Shown piece after piece: positions 7,866 through 15,637 of a DNA stretch of 52,802 nucleotides. Below the pieces are notes generated by a model. It was not told the origin of the DNA. It saw only the letters and a program-made list of their open reading frames with translations, and made no database searches. Source of the stretch: Lachnospiraceae bacterium (lineage in GTDB: Bacteria; Bacillota; Clostridia; Lachnospirales; Lachnospiraceae); the NCBI GenBank assembly GCA_910575035.1, contig CAJTDL010000030.1, forward strand, positions 1 through 52,802, in the 5' to 3' direction. Within the stretch, counting starts at the first letter, position 1. Each line of letters opens with the position of its first letter. The translations under genes and the position numbers were made by a program.

Positions 7866-9495
7866 TTTCCTGCCCCTTTCCCCGTTCCGGCTCACGGCGC
7901 AAGATTTTGTCAAGATTGCTTTTCACGGTCTGCAATTCCCGGACGTTCCCTTTCTTCTCCCGGTACTCGTTATAAAGGGCGTTTTTCTCTTTGGTAAGCT
8001 GCTCAATCTCCGTTTGTAAGGTCTTGGAAGCTGGCAGTTTGGAGATTCCCTGTGCCTTGAAATACCGGGCGGCAGATTCGGAAATGATAAACTCGCTTTC
8101 GTGCTGCTCCCGGTAAGCTCTCCGTGCTTTCTCTGTTTTCTGCGCCCGCAATCCGTCACGGGCTGGCTTGGTCTTGATGTAGGCTAATAGCTGCTTCTGC
8201 AAGTCCTTTTTCTCCCGCAAGGTGCTTTCCACGGCTTTCAGTTTCCCGGTCACTTCATGCAAGCCCACACTGGCGGCGGCAAGGGCGGCTTCCAGTTCTT
8301 CCGGGGAAGAAAAGCCGGATTCCTCATAAATACTCATTGTCGCCGCCATTTGCTTCAGATTGTGCAAAGTCGCCCATTTCTCGTAGCCTTTCCCTATGCC
8401 CTCGGCTTTCTTGGCAGCTATGTCTACCATGCGCTGTACTTCGTCATTCTTTGGGGCGTTTATGGCGGCTTTGTTGCGCTGTAAGCGGTCTTTTATGCTG
8501 CGGGGGTATTCCTGTTTGGGTAGGGGCTTTTCGGCGGCTCTGGCGGCGTTCTGTGCGTTTATGGTGAGTGCTTCCAGTACGGCGACACGGTCAAAATCAT
8601 CACCTAATTTCCGGGCGGTAATGGGCTTCGTCCTGTCCGGGGTGAGATAGCTCAATCTTCGCCGGCTCTCCTTGACGGTCACGCCCTGTTGCAGCAGCTT
8701 CCCGGAAAAATCCTCAAAGGAAACGGCAGAGGACAGGGCGGCTCGGATTGTGCGCCGTAGCTTCTCCTTGTCGGTTTCAAACTTGGTCTGTTTGGGCGGC
8801 TCTCCCGTGGCGGCTTGGGAAGCGTTCTCCTTATCCAGTGCGGCTTGTCCTTTCCGCTTCGCCCAATACTCACGCTCGGTAACTCGGTTCTTGCTCCCGT
8901 TCAGCAAGTCAATCTGATAGAGGTTTTCCCGGTGGCACATCTCCATGACTTCCGCTTTGAAGTATTCCATAGCTGCGTCTGTACAGCGGTGCTTGCAGCC
9001 CTCCCTTGTGTCGGCTGGTCTTTCCATGTACGGCAATAGTGGTACTTCCGCAATCCGTAGGGAATTGATTACGATATGCACATGAATGTTGCCACTGTGG
9101 TTATGCCCGTCCGGGTGGGTGCATACCAACGCTTGGTGTCCGGGAAAATGCGTCTTGCAAAATTCCTCGCCCAACGCTTGCGCCCGGTCTACGGTCAAGC
9201 CGTTGTCGGGTGCGTCACGGGGGTCAAAACTGATAATGTAGTGGTGGCTCTTTACGTCCTCCCGCTTTTGGTTCTTGCCGTATTTCAGATTGGAGCGCAT
9301 AAAAGCTATGGCGAAATCTTCATCACCGCAATTAAGGGAAGATATGCGGTAATCGTCACGGAGAACAAGCCGCCCGTTCCCGTCCAGTGTGGGCTTCATG
9401 GTAAACTCGTCATGCTCAAAGGTTAGGTACTGCTCGGCAGCTCCGTAATCGGCATTTTTAGAGCTGATATGTTTGAATGTTGCCAACGGCTTCAC
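7855..9495 (-). CDS. mobA: MOB-P relaxase (MobA/VirD2-like)
   Basis: A 546-residue relaxase. The N-terminal domain contains the three-histidine motif HNHSGNIHVHIVINS (about 128-142), which binds the metal for nicking oriT, and an upstream HHYIISFDPRDA segment. The catalytic Tyr is probably one of Y17/Y23 near the start (NADYGAAEQYLTF). The rest is charged and largely helical with coiled-coil stretches (about 370-540). It nicks and leads the strand during mobilization. Its start overlaps the end of mobC by 38 bases, so the two are cotranslated. Confidence 0.92.
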   Translation of the reverse strand: MKPLATFKHISSKNADYGAAEQYLTFEHDEFTMKPTLDGNGRLVLRDDYRISSLNCGDEDFAIAFMRSNLKYGKNQKREDVKSHHYIISFDPRDAPDNGLTVDRAQALGEEFCKTHFPGHQALVCTHPDGHNHSGNIHVHIVINSLRIAEVPLLPYMERPADTREGCKHRCTDAAMEYFKAEVMEMCHRENLYQIDLLNGSKNRVTEREYWAKRKGQAALDKENASQAATGEPPKQTKFETDKEKLRRTIRAALSSAVSFEDFSGKLLQQGVTVKESRRRLSYLTPDRTKPITARKLGDDFDRVAVLEALTINAQNAARAAEKPLPKQEYPRSIKDRLQRNKAAINAPKNDEVQRMVDIAAKKAEGIGKGYEKWATLHNLKQMAATMSIYEESGFSSPEELEAALAAASVGLHEVTGKLKAVESTLREKKDLQKQLLAYIKTKPARDGLRAQKTEKARRAYREQHESEFIISESAARYFKAQGISKLPASKTLQTEIEQLTKEKNALYNEYREKKGNVRELQTVKSNLDKILRREPERGKGQENER

Positions 9496-9853
9496 CTACT
9501 TTCTGCAAGACTTCAAACTTCAAGGCGGCAAGCTCCGCTGTGGCGGCTCGTACCTCTTGGGAGAGGGCGTTATAAGGTGCGCCGTATTCGTTCAGACAGC
9601 GGGCAATCTGGTTCAAGTTGCCGCCGATTTTCCCGTACTCGGCTGTAAGTTTCCCAACGGCAGACAGCAGTTCATCATTGACCGGGGAAACGGTGATAAC
9701 CGGGCGTATGCTTGACTTGATAAGGGCTTGCCGGATAAACTCGGCTTGGCTCATTTTGCAGAGGGTGACACGCTCGGAAAACTCGGCGTATTCTTCCCCA
9801 GTCAAACGGGTTTTGATTACCCGGTGGCGGTGGGGCGTGTTGTATTTTCTCAC
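9458..9853 (-). CDS. mobC: MobC-type relaxosome accessory protein
   Basis: A 131-residue protein beginning with a basic region and a ribbon-helix-helix-like segment (RHRVIKTRLTGEEYAEFSER, CKMSQAEFIRQALIK), followed by the MobC motif GKIGGNLNQIARCLNEYG. It should bind oriT and help the relaxase. I chose GTG 9853, which has AAAGGAG 9 bases upstream. The open frame reaches 10030, but the extra 59 residues cover the stem-loops upstream and have no domain. Confidence 0.86.
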   Translation of the reverse strand: MRKYNTPHRHRVIKTRLTGEEYAEFSERVTLCKMSQAEFIRQALIKSSIRPVITVSPVNDELLSAVGKLTAEYGKIGGNLNQIARCLNEYGAPYNALSQEVRAATAELAALKFEVLQKVGEAVGNIQTYQL

Positions 9854-9959
9854 GGGCTTCAACTCCTTTCTTTTTATGCTTTGCCCTCTCACCAATAGGA
9901 GAAAAACAGGGGCATAAGCGGAAGTGTTTTTTGAAAAATCCGAAAAATTTTTTCGGGGA

Positions 9960-10060
9960 TTTTTCAAGCGGCGCAAGCCGCAAAAAGGCGGGCTTGGGGT
10001 GGCAACCCCAACAAGATTCCCATAGGACAAATTGAGCCGATAGGCGAAATTTGGTACTGT
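9960..10060 (-). other. Candidate oriT region with two stem-loops
   Basis: Just upstream of mobC lie two short perfect hairpins: GCGGC-GCAA-GCCGC (9968-9981) and TTGGGGT-GGCA-ACCCCAA (9994-10011), followed by ATTCCCATAGGACAAATTG. Non-coding sequence with inverted repeats immediately before mobC-mobA is where oriT is expected. The nick position is not determined. Confidence 0.5.
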
Positions 10061-10432
10061 GGTAGAATCTTGCTCTAAGAAAGTGGCGGCTTCCTCTGTG
10101 TAGGCTTTTGCTGATACCCCGGCTTGTTCGGCGTGGATTCTGCCAACTATGCGGCGGTATTTCTCCCTCTATTACTTACTACGCACGGCAAGGCAAATCT
10201 GGCAAAGTTCCCCGGAATTTCTTTTCGTGTTTTCGTAACAGAATTTGACAAAAACGGAAGAATCAGTTCCGTTTTGCAGTGATATACGGACGGTTTCAAA
10301 AAATGCCAAACTTTCCGGCAATTATTTTTCCCCTTATTACCTACTACGGGAAAAAAGAAAATTTAGGCAATGTTTTCCAAAAGTATTTGAATTATTTTAT
10401 TGCGGCGCAAAATCCGGCTTGGTTTTTGACGC
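10061..10432. other. Non-coding stretch of the element with a 9-bp hairpin
   Basis: No convincing gene is present in about 370 bases. A perfect inverted repeat, AAAACGGAA and TTCCGTTTT (10251-10259, 10267-10275; 7-base loop), is the only clear structure; on the minus strand it is followed by TTTTTG and could stop transcription entering the mob genes. A replication origin could also lie here but no iterons were recognised. Confidence 0.45.
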
Positions 10433-10464
10433 AAAAAAACAGGAAACCTTTTCTTGATTTCCTG
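10433..10464 (-). terminator. Terminator after the wHTH gene
   Basis: On the minus strand CAGGAAA pairs with TTTCCTG around a short loop and is followed by seven T residues. It closes the minus-strand HTH/sigma/wHTH unit. Confidence 0.8.
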
Positions 10465-10502
10465 TCTTTGGCTGCCGCTGATGGGTGGCGGTTATTCTGT
10501 TG

Positions 10503-10931
10503 TTATTCCCCGGAAGCGAACTTGTAGCCCACGCCTAAAACGGTCTTTATGTAAGTGGGCTTGCCGCTGTCCGGCTCTATCTTTTTCCGTAGATTGCATA
10601 TCACATTTGCCACGTTTGACTGGCAGCTTTCACTTTCCATGCTCCACACGGATTCAAAAATTTGCGCCTTTGTGAATACCTGCCCCGGACTGGCGGCAAG
10701 GTAGCAGAGTGTGCCGTACTCTAAACGGGTAAGAGAAATATCTGTGCCGTTTTTTAATACACGGCGTTGGTGCAATTTTATTTCTAATCCCGGAAAAGTA
10801 AGTGCCGGGGAGTGGGGCGGCTGCATGGTTTCCAGCGGTATCATATCGGCAAGGGCGGCTATGGCTTTCTCAACCGCTTTTTCTTCTGTGTCGTTAAATA
10901 TAAGCATGACTATTTTTGCGACAAATCTCAC
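10503..10931 (-). CDS. Stand-alone winged-helix (OmpR/PhoB C-terminal type) regulator
   Basis: A protein of about 142 residues whose C-terminal ~95 residues are an OmpR/PhoB-type DNA-binding domain (ISLTRLEYGTLCYLAASPGQ, SNVANVICNLRKKIEP, IKTVLGVGYKF). No receiver domain is present and the N-terminal ~45 residues (TEEKAVEKAIAALADMIPLE) are not a phosphoacceptor. Family members of this form occur in conjugative elements. The start is uncertain: GTG 10931 overlaps its AGGAGG, while ATG 10907 is 23 bases downstream of it. A terminator follows. Confidence 0.78.
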   Translation of the reverse strand: MRFVAKIVMLIFNDTEEKAVEKAIAALADMIPLETMQPPHSPALTFPGLEIKLHQRRVLKNGTDISLTRLEYGTLCYLAASPGQVFTKAQIFESVWSMESESCQSNVANVICNLRKKIEPDSGKPTYIKTVLGVGYKFASGE

Positions 10932-10937
10932 CTCCTG

Positions 10938-11150
10938 TTAGGTAGGTTGTCCGTCAAAGCGGAACTGGAACAGGGCAGCGATAAGCCGCCGTTTAATGTT
11001 GTCCTCGGTGTCCTTGTTGACCTGTCCGTTTTCAAGGGAAGCAAGCCGGATTCTCTTGCTGTAATGCCGCAAAACCTCGTCAATGGCTTCCGGCTCTCCG
11101 CTGGTTGCTCTGATAATCGTTTCATACGGTACAAGTTTAGGATTCCTCAT
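10938..11150 (-). CDS. Small HTH protein of conjugative-transposon type
   Basis: A 70-residue protein, MRNPKLVPYETIIRATSGEP then AIDEVLRHYSKRIR, ending FRFDGQPT. It matches the helix-turn-helix domain protein that accompanies a sigma-like gene in many Firmicute conjugative elements (Tn916 orf-type). ATG 11150 has GGAGGT 8 bases upstream and overlaps the end of the sigma-like gene by 14 bases, so the two are coupled. Confidence 0.82.
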   Translation of the reverse strand: MRNPKLVPYETIIRATSGEPEAIDEVLRHYSKRIRLASLENGQVNKDTEDNIKRRLIAALFQFRFDGQPT

Positions 11151-11580
11151 GGAAAAGCACCTCCATTTCTTTATGCAGCATTTGTAAGGCACTGTGTATG
11201 TGATGCCACGCCGTACTTCGGCAGCGTCCGTATAGTTCCCCGATTTCCTGCTGTGTGTAACGTCCGAAAAAATAAAGGTAAATGATTTCCCTCTTTTTCT
11301 CTGGCAAGGCAGACAAGGCTTCGGCAAGCTCCCCGTTTGTGAAGATAACCCTCTGACCGCATATCATAACTGGGTATTGTTTATAGGGGTCTATAAACAA
11401 TTTATCTGACGTACTGAACGGGTAAAACTTTTCTTCTGTGAGATATTCAAGAGATATTTCTCTTTGCCGCCGCTTGTTTCTATTACGCCATGCGTTGATA
11501 GCGGCATAGCGTATAACAACTCTGCAAAAGGCGTTAAATGTGTATTCGATATGTTCTTTATATGCTTCTGTACAAGGCAT
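11137..11580 (-). CDS. Sigma-70-like factor of the mobile element
   Basis: A 147-residue sigma-like protein. Region-2-like residues come first (EYTFNAFCRVVIRYAAINAW), then region 4 with its helix-turn-helix (LSALPEKKREIIYLYFFGRY, TQQEIGELYGRCRSTAWHHI). These proteins are paired with the HTH gene that follows in ICE regulatory modules and probably drive element transcription. The ATG at 11580 is preceded by a run of nine G residues (AAAGGGGGGGGGAATCATTT), which must act as the ribosome site. An upstream in-frame extension to 11691 lacks support. Confidence 0.83.
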   Translation of the reverse strand: MPCTEAYKEHIEYTFNAFCRVVIRYAAINAWRNRNKRRQREISLEYLTEEKFYPFSTSDKLFIDPYKQYPVMICGQRVIFTNGELAEALSALPEKKREIIYLYFFGRYTQQEIGELYGRCRSTAWHHIHSALQMLHKEMEVLFHEES

Positions 11581-11711
11581 AAATGATTCCCCCCCCCTTT
11601 CTCCCACATGAGGAAATGGTTGGTTAATAGTTGCCTTTTTATGATGATAAAGGGCGGCAGCATTTTTTGCTGTTGCCCCTTGTCTACTCAACTGCGAAAA
11701 CAGACGGGGCT

Positions 11712-11750
11712 GTCAACGGCGGGCGAAGCCCGTTCATCTTGACCGTTGAC
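11712..11750. repeat. Nested stem-loop between sigma-like and membrane genes
   Basis: GTCAACGG (11712-11719) pairs with CCGTTGAC (11743-11750), enclosing CGGGC-GAA-GCCCG. There is no T run, so it is not a classic terminator. It lies in the 187-base gap between the two transcription units. Confidence 0.5.
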
Positions 11751-11767
11751 TGGCTTGGCTGGTTTTG

Positions 11768-12214
11768 CTATTCATACTTTTTTAATAACTGTTTAAATAT
11801 TACGATACCTATTACAATTTGAAAAATTAAATAGCCGCCCAGATATAGCACTATTAAGCGTGAATTATCAATGACTTCAAGTTGTCCCAATATGGAGAAG
11901 ATGATTATTGAAATACTAACAGTCATAAGCCCGATAGCATACGCATAGCGTCCGGATTTATCTCTTAATTTTGATTTTAATTCATCGTGAAGTTCGATTT
12001 TTTCATTTTCTATTTTTTCTTGATACCGTTCTTTGTTTTTAGGTGTACTCCAATAGAAATATTTACAAGTCATAACAGTACCAGAACAAATAGCTCCGGC
12101 AGCAAAACCGATAAGCAAACTGTCCAGCACACTATCAGTTAGCAGCGCTACACCCAAAAGAATAATGCCTGTCAAAACAAACAAAATACCCTCTAATAAA
12201 TTACCTTTTTTCAT
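11768..12214 (-). CDS. Small membrane protein paired with an XRE regulator
   Basis: A 148-residue protein with four predicted membrane segments: ILFVLTGIILLGVALL and SLLIGFAAGAICSGTVM near the start, and AIGLMTVSISIIIFSILG and LIVLYLGGYLIFQIVIGIVI near the end. A charged cytoplasmic loop (about 60-95, NKERYQEKIENEKIELHDEL) separates them. ATG 12214 has AGGAG 8 bases upstream and overlaps the XRE stop. This XRE-plus-membrane-protein pair is common in Firmicutes and mobile elements; the function is not known. I do not recognise a named family. Confidence 0.7.
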   Translation of the reverse strand: MKKGNLLEGILFVLTGIILLGVALLTDSVLDSLLIGFAAGAICSGTVMTCKYFYWSTPKNKERYQEKIENEKIELHDELKSKLRDKSGRYAYAIGLMTVSISIIIFSILGQLEVIDNSRLIVLYLGGYLIFQIVIGIVIFKQLLKKYE

Positions 12215-12416
12215 CTTTGCAACTCCTTTCATGAATAAAAATTTCTTCGATTTGTTTACCAAAAAAATCTGATATTACAAAAGCTAATTCTAAAGAGGGA
12301 TTATATTTCCCCGTTTCGATTGAACTGACGGTTTGCCTTGAAACTTTAAGTGCTTTTGCAAAATCTTCTTGATTCATGCCTAATCTTTTCCTTAATTCTT
12401 CAACCCTGTTTTCCAA
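12201..12416 (-). CDS. XRE-family transcriptional regulator
   Basis: A 71-residue one-domain regulator. The helix-turn-helix reads LRKRLGMNQEDFAKALKVSR followed by QTVSSIETGKYNPSLELAF. It resembles the YozG-type short regulators paired with membrane proteins. A GGAGGT site lies before the ATG. Its promoter (12458-12486) is flanked by two copies of an 18-base operator-like repeat, strongly suggesting autorepression. It is the outermost gene of the element, about 155 bases from attR. Confidence 0.88.
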   Translation of the reverse strand: MENRVEELRKRLGMNQEDFAKALKVSRQTVSSIETGKYNPSLELAFVISDFFGKQIEEIFIHERSCKDEKR

Positions 12417-12430
12417 ATAATGTCACCTCC

Positions 12431-12499
12431 GTTTTGACAAGGTTCCTTTACAATTTCATTATAGTAGGATAAGGCGGTTTTGTCAAGGTTCCTTTACAA
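12431..12499 (-). promoter_or_regulatory. Consensus promoter with two direct-repeat operators
   Basis: On the minus strand TTGACA (12481-12486), a 17-base spacer and TATAAT (12458-12463) are both full consensus. Two 23-base direct repeats, identical at 22 positions and containing AAGGTTCCTTTACAA (plus strand), lie at 12431-12453 and 12477-12499. One covers the -35 box, the other the start site. This layout fits cooperative repression by the XRE protein. Confidence 0.85.
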
Positions 12500-12559
12500 A
12501 AGTTTTTCTTATAAGTTGCACGGAATAGTGGGTGGCTGCTTATCAAAATCTTTGTGTTA

Positions 12560-12577
12560 CTTTATCGCACATGAGCA
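12560..12577 (-). repeat. attR of the mobilizable element
   Basis: On the minus strand TGCTCATGTGCGATAAAG matches attL (3668-3685) at 17 of 18 positions. The CATG at 12570-12573 is the direct repeat shared with 3672-3675. Confidence 0.75.
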
Positions 12578-12648
12578 TTGGCCCAGGGCAAATTGCAATA
12601 AATGCAATGGCTTGTTTTGTGCCTATCCTGTAAAATAGGGATGGATAA

Positions 12649-13293
<645 letters not shown>

Positions 13294-13336
13294 AAGCAGC
13301 TGTCAAAAGGTGTAGTTTTTGACAGCTGCTTCTTTA
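13294..13336 (+). terminator. Terminator of the resolvase gene
   Basis: AAGCAGCTGTCAAAA pairs with TTTTTGACAGCTGCTT and is followed by CTTTATG. The stem starts directly after the stop codon. Confidence 0.8.
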
Positions 13337-13473
13337 TGCTTTATTTTAGCATGGAATGGTTTTTAGGTCAATAATTTTTGGGAAATTATGGCTGCTAAAT
13401 ATGGTTTTTAGGAAAATATGCCTTCGTTTTTTGGGGAGCATTATATTTTGGCCTGGTTTTAGAGTGAAATCCT

Positions 13474-13527
13474 CATAATAATAGGCAACTGTTATAAAGT
13501 ACGCTTTTTGGCAGTTGCCTTATTATG
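13474..13527. repeat. Isolated long hairpin in a gene-poor stretch
   Basis: The AT-rich gap 13337-13666 holds no convincing gene. It contains one strong inverted repeat, with ATAGGCAACTG (left arm) facing CAGTTGCCTTAT (right arm) and outer AT-rich pairing, around a 19-base loop. It could be a terminator or a small non-autonomous element end. Confidence 0.4.
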
Positions 13528-13666
13528 AAGATTATGCTATGAGAGGGGGAATATGCAGCATATATAATAAAAATGCAGCTTATCTTGCTTAAGGGGCAGG
13601 AACATAAGCACAGAAAAAATGCTTCAGAAGTCAGTTTGACAGTTAGGGCAGAGAAAAAAGGAATCC

Positions 13667-13924
13667 GTGGAAGTGATTTTGCCAAAAGCGGATGTTCTGT
13701 TGAAGAAAGCAGAGAGTGAAGGGATTTTTGAGGTTTTTGACCCGAAAATCCTGGAGGATGCGGAAGAAAGTTACCAGGGGGGTATGCAGGAGGAGGGAAG
13801 TGCTGCAAAGGTGCCGCCGCTCATATGGAATCGGGAAAAATACATAGATACATATGCCCCGAAAATCAAAAAAAGCAGCCAAATACTTCCTGTACAATGG
13901 AAATGTAAGCCCAGTGAATGTTAA
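13667..13924 (+). CDS. Hypothetical protein, possibly a remnant
   Basis: An 85-residue frame opens with GTG 13667, with AAAAGGA about 5 bases before. It reads MEVILPKADVLLKKAESEGI, then FEVFDPKILEDAEESYQ, is acidic and helical in the middle, and ends KPSEC. I do not recognise a family. It lies beside truncated IS and other fragments, so it may be a piece of a larger lost gene. It is also possible that it is not translated. Confidence 0.3.
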   Translation: MEVILPKADVLLKKAESEGIFEVFDPKILEDAEESYQGGMQEEGSAAKVPPLIWNREKYIDTYAPKIKKSSQILPVQWKCKPSEC

Positions 13925-13928
13925 AAAT

Positions 13929-14152
13929 AAAGATACAAACCCATGTTCTTTACTGTATAATTAAAGTGTCAAACAAAAACCATACGAAAAGAGATGAGTT
14001 TGTATCTACCGCTTATTATACATGAAAAACTCTGTCCTGGACAGACTGAAATCTTATTTTGATGAATATTTTTCGGATGCAACAAGAACTACTGCCAGGA
14101 ACCTGTTTCTTATCGTTGTCTCCATACTGGCGCTGGATATTTTCCGGTCTGT
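13929..14152 (+). pseudogene. Left end and 5' fragment of an IS transposase
   Basis: The segment reading SVLDRLKSYFDEYFSDATRT then TARNLFLIVVSILALDIFRSVR is the start of a DDE transposase of the kind common in clostridial IS4-like elements. It breaks off at SVR (about 14152) and joins unrelated sequence. About 15 bases before the coding part, AGATACAAAC (13930) and GTTTGTATCT (13998) form an inverted repeat that may be the IS left end. Only about 45 of the expected several hundred codons remain. Confidence 0.6.
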
Positions 14153-14196
14153 ACGTAAAATGGGTTCGTACTTTTATTGCCTCAAAACGGATACGG

Positions 14197-14225
14197 TTGA
14201 AATTCCTTTTGGAATATGGTAGAAT
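14197..14225 (+). promoter_or_regulatory. Promoter of the holin-like toxin
   Basis: TTGAAA (14197-14202), exactly 17 bases, then TAGAAT (14220-14225). The predicted transcript starts near 14232 and carries a leader of about 80 bases before the toxin ATG. Confidence 0.75.
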
Positions 14226-14310
14226 CCATTCATGGAACCCATGACAGGGGTGGTAGCCTCCCGAGCCAATGACCGGCTTGCCGGAATACATAGGAAGGGA
14301 GGTAGCGCCA

Positions 14311-14436
14311 ATGACAGCTGCGGATATCATTTTGATATTTATAGGGATAATCGGCTTGCTGATTGCCTTCGGTAGTTTTGTTATAGCGTTGCTTGCCTTT
14401 CTCGACAGAGACAAGGATCACAAGCGAAAAAAATAA
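14311..14436 (+). CDS. Holin-like type I toxin peptide (41 residues)
   Basis: The frame reads MTAADIILIFIGIIGLLIAF, then GSFVIALLAFLDRDK and a basic tail. It has one hydrophobic membrane helix (about 5-33) and a charged C-terminus, matching the putative holin-like toxins of Firmicutes (type I toxin-antitoxin). These insert in the membrane when made in excess. A GGGAGG ribosome site (14297-14302) lies 8 bases before the ATG, and CCTCCC at 14257-14262 in the leader can pair with it, which would block translation until the RNA is processed, as in other type I toxins. A convergent antisense RNA covers its 3' end. Confidence 0.82.
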   Translation: MTAADIILIFIGIIGLLIAFGSFVIALLAFLDRDKDHKRKK

Positions 14437-14558
14437 TGCCCACCCTGTTGCAACCAGGATGGGCGCCTCTCACTGAGAGGTAAAGCATTCATCTCGGGAT
14501 ACTCCACCTTTGGAGTGGGGCTCCTATAGGGCACCTGTTACCAGCAGGTGCCCCTTTC
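14425..14558 (-). ncRNA. Antisense RNA antitoxin to the holin-like toxin
   Basis: On the minus strand TTGAAC (14589-14594), 17 bases, TATTCT (14566-14571) form a candidate promoter. The transcript would run about 135 bases and end at GCCCATCCTGG-TTGCAA-CAGGGTGGGC followed by ATTATTTTTTT (14425-14460). It therefore overlaps the toxin's stop codon and the whole 3' untranslated region, the arrangement seen in txpA/RatA-type systems. Inferred from sequence layout only. Confidence 0.62.
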
Positions 14559-14563
14559 TATTT
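14529..14563 (+). terminator. Terminator of the toxin mRNA
   Basis: GGGCACCTG pairs with CAGGTGCCC around TTACCAG and is followed by CTTTCTATTT. The region 14437-14691 otherwise holds only the toxin-antitoxin RNA structures. Confidence 0.8.
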
Positions 14564-14691
14564 AAAGAATATCATAAGAAGTTCAAAAGTTCAAGGGGTT
14601 TCTTATAGTGCAGGATAACAAAAATATTAGAAATCGGCACATCTATGAAATTATAAATCTAAAAAGGAAAGGATCTGTTCCTGCATATTGA

Positions 14692-15096
14692 ATGGTTTTG
14701 ATGCCAGAATTTAATTTTGCAAAAGATATTCATGGCAAATATATAGTTCCTCCTAAAACCACAGATTTTGCACAGATGTTTCTGCCAACCGAAGGGCTAT
14801 ATGCAGAAGTGGTTCAAAATGTGGCATTATTTGAGGAACTTCGCGATAAGTATAAGATTATGGCAGTTGGTGCAGCTACACTTTCAGCGTTTCTTGCGTC
14901 TCTGCAAATGGGCTTTAAAACACTTGCTATTGAACAACGTAAGGCTCAAAAACAACTTCAGACTGCTGATAAAACACTTACAGAAATTGTTGGAAGACGT
15001 ACGAGAGCGATTAACCGTGCTCTACGTGGTGTAGAAAAAGTGACAGAAACAAATGCACCTCTGCTGATAGAACTAGAAGATACAGTTGATGAATAA
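14692..15096 (+). pseudogene. C-terminal fragment of RmuC
   Basis: The 134-residue frame contains YIVPPKTTDFAQMFLPTEGL followed by YAEVV, and later SLQMGFKTLAIEQR and TEIVGRRTRAINRALRGVEK. These are hallmark segments of the DNA recombination-limiting protein RmuC (normally 400-500 residues). The N-terminal two thirds are gone, and a stretch usually present between the two segments is shortened. The ATG/GTG at 14692 is simply the first start in a broken gene. Confidence 0.75.
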
Positions 15097-15108
15097 ACAT
15101 GAATTGAA

Positions 15109-15339
15109 TGGGATAGGCTGCGCCAACAAATTTTGGAGGGCATGGGCTGAAAGTTCTATCGGGTATGGCCAGCGGAGTGGTTCAGGAACACTCAGGCTGA
15201 AAAAGAAAGGCTTTTACAGGCTGCCACAATGGCTATACAGAGCAGTGTTCTTATTTTTGTGTATAACCCTCAGCCTTATTCCAAAACTCAGGTGTGGGTA
15301 GAGCCCACACCTTGTAAATGCTGGGAATCTTGGCAATAG
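15109..15339 (+). pseudogene. C-terminal nuclease-like domain fragment with in-frame TGA
   Basis: One frame reads DRLRQQILEGMG, a TGA at 15148-15150, then KFYRVWPAEWFRNTQAEKER. In the restriction-endonuclease-like domain at the end of large SF1 helicases the expected motif is GMGW-x-FYRVW, so the stop has replaced a Trp codon (TGG to TGA). The rest of the helicase is missing. The last ~25 codons run into the neighbouring fragment. Confidence 0.55.
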
Positions 15340-15637
15340 CCTATCTGGAAATCATAGGATAATAGAATTTCCCGAAACCGCTTTTCGTTGGATTTTAATA
15401 TCCTGTTTAAATTTTCTTTGTCTTTGGAATATTTTATGAAGAATAGTACTTCACGGAGGCTGGAGCGGAATTTCATGATTTCCTTATCTTCCATCTGTGC
15501 TGGAGCGATCAAATGTATTTGATAATTGTTCAGGCAGGAAAGCACACGTGGGTCTTTCACTTCCATCATATCAAATAGGCTTAATGCCCCAGCCCACTTT
15601 TCCGCGCCGAAAAATATGGTTAATTTTTGTTATCACC
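15288..15637 (-). pseudogene. C-terminal fragment of an Rpn-family nuclease/transposase
   Basis: On the minus strand the frame reads IFFGAEKWAGALSLFDMM, then EVKDPRVLSCLNNYQIHLIA and FRSSLREVLFFIKYSKDKEN. This is the middle-to-C-terminal part of the PD-(D/E)XK Rpn proteins abundant in Lachnospiraceae. The catalytic N-terminal half is absent; upstream the frame meets stops near 15640. The C-terminus ends in unrelated residues after a junction near 15310. Confidence 0.65.

Larger units (their letters stand above)
3672..12573. mobile_element. 8.9-kb integrative mobilizable element with large serine recombinase
   Basis: The element holds, from left to right and all on the minus strand, the recombinase, TnpW, a DnaC-like protein, RepA, a Cys-rich VLP protein, relaxase, MobC, wHTH, HTH/sigma pair, a membrane protein and an XRE regulator. 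It has mobilization genes but no type IV secretion genes, so it should need a helper for transfer. Its ends are given by a 4-bp direct repeat CATG (3672-3675 and 12570-12573) at the middle of inverted 18-mers (17/18 identical). No resistance or obvious cargo gene is present. Coding sequence is GC-rich relative to the flanks, consistent with acquisition. Confidence 0.82.

Noticed and set aside
9854-10030. Longer MobC start at 10030
   Set aside because: The added residues span the candidate oriT hairpins and have no conserved domain, while GTG 9853 has a strong ribosome site.
10503-10931. wHTH protein considered a truncated response regulator
   Set aside because: It has its own ribosome-site region and terminator and matches the stand-alone form seen in mobile elements; no receiver remnant lies upstream.
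15086-15301. 71-codon plus-strand frame overlapping the nuclease-domain relic
   Set aside because: The recognisable protein sequence is in a different frame with an in-frame TGA; this frame is incidental.
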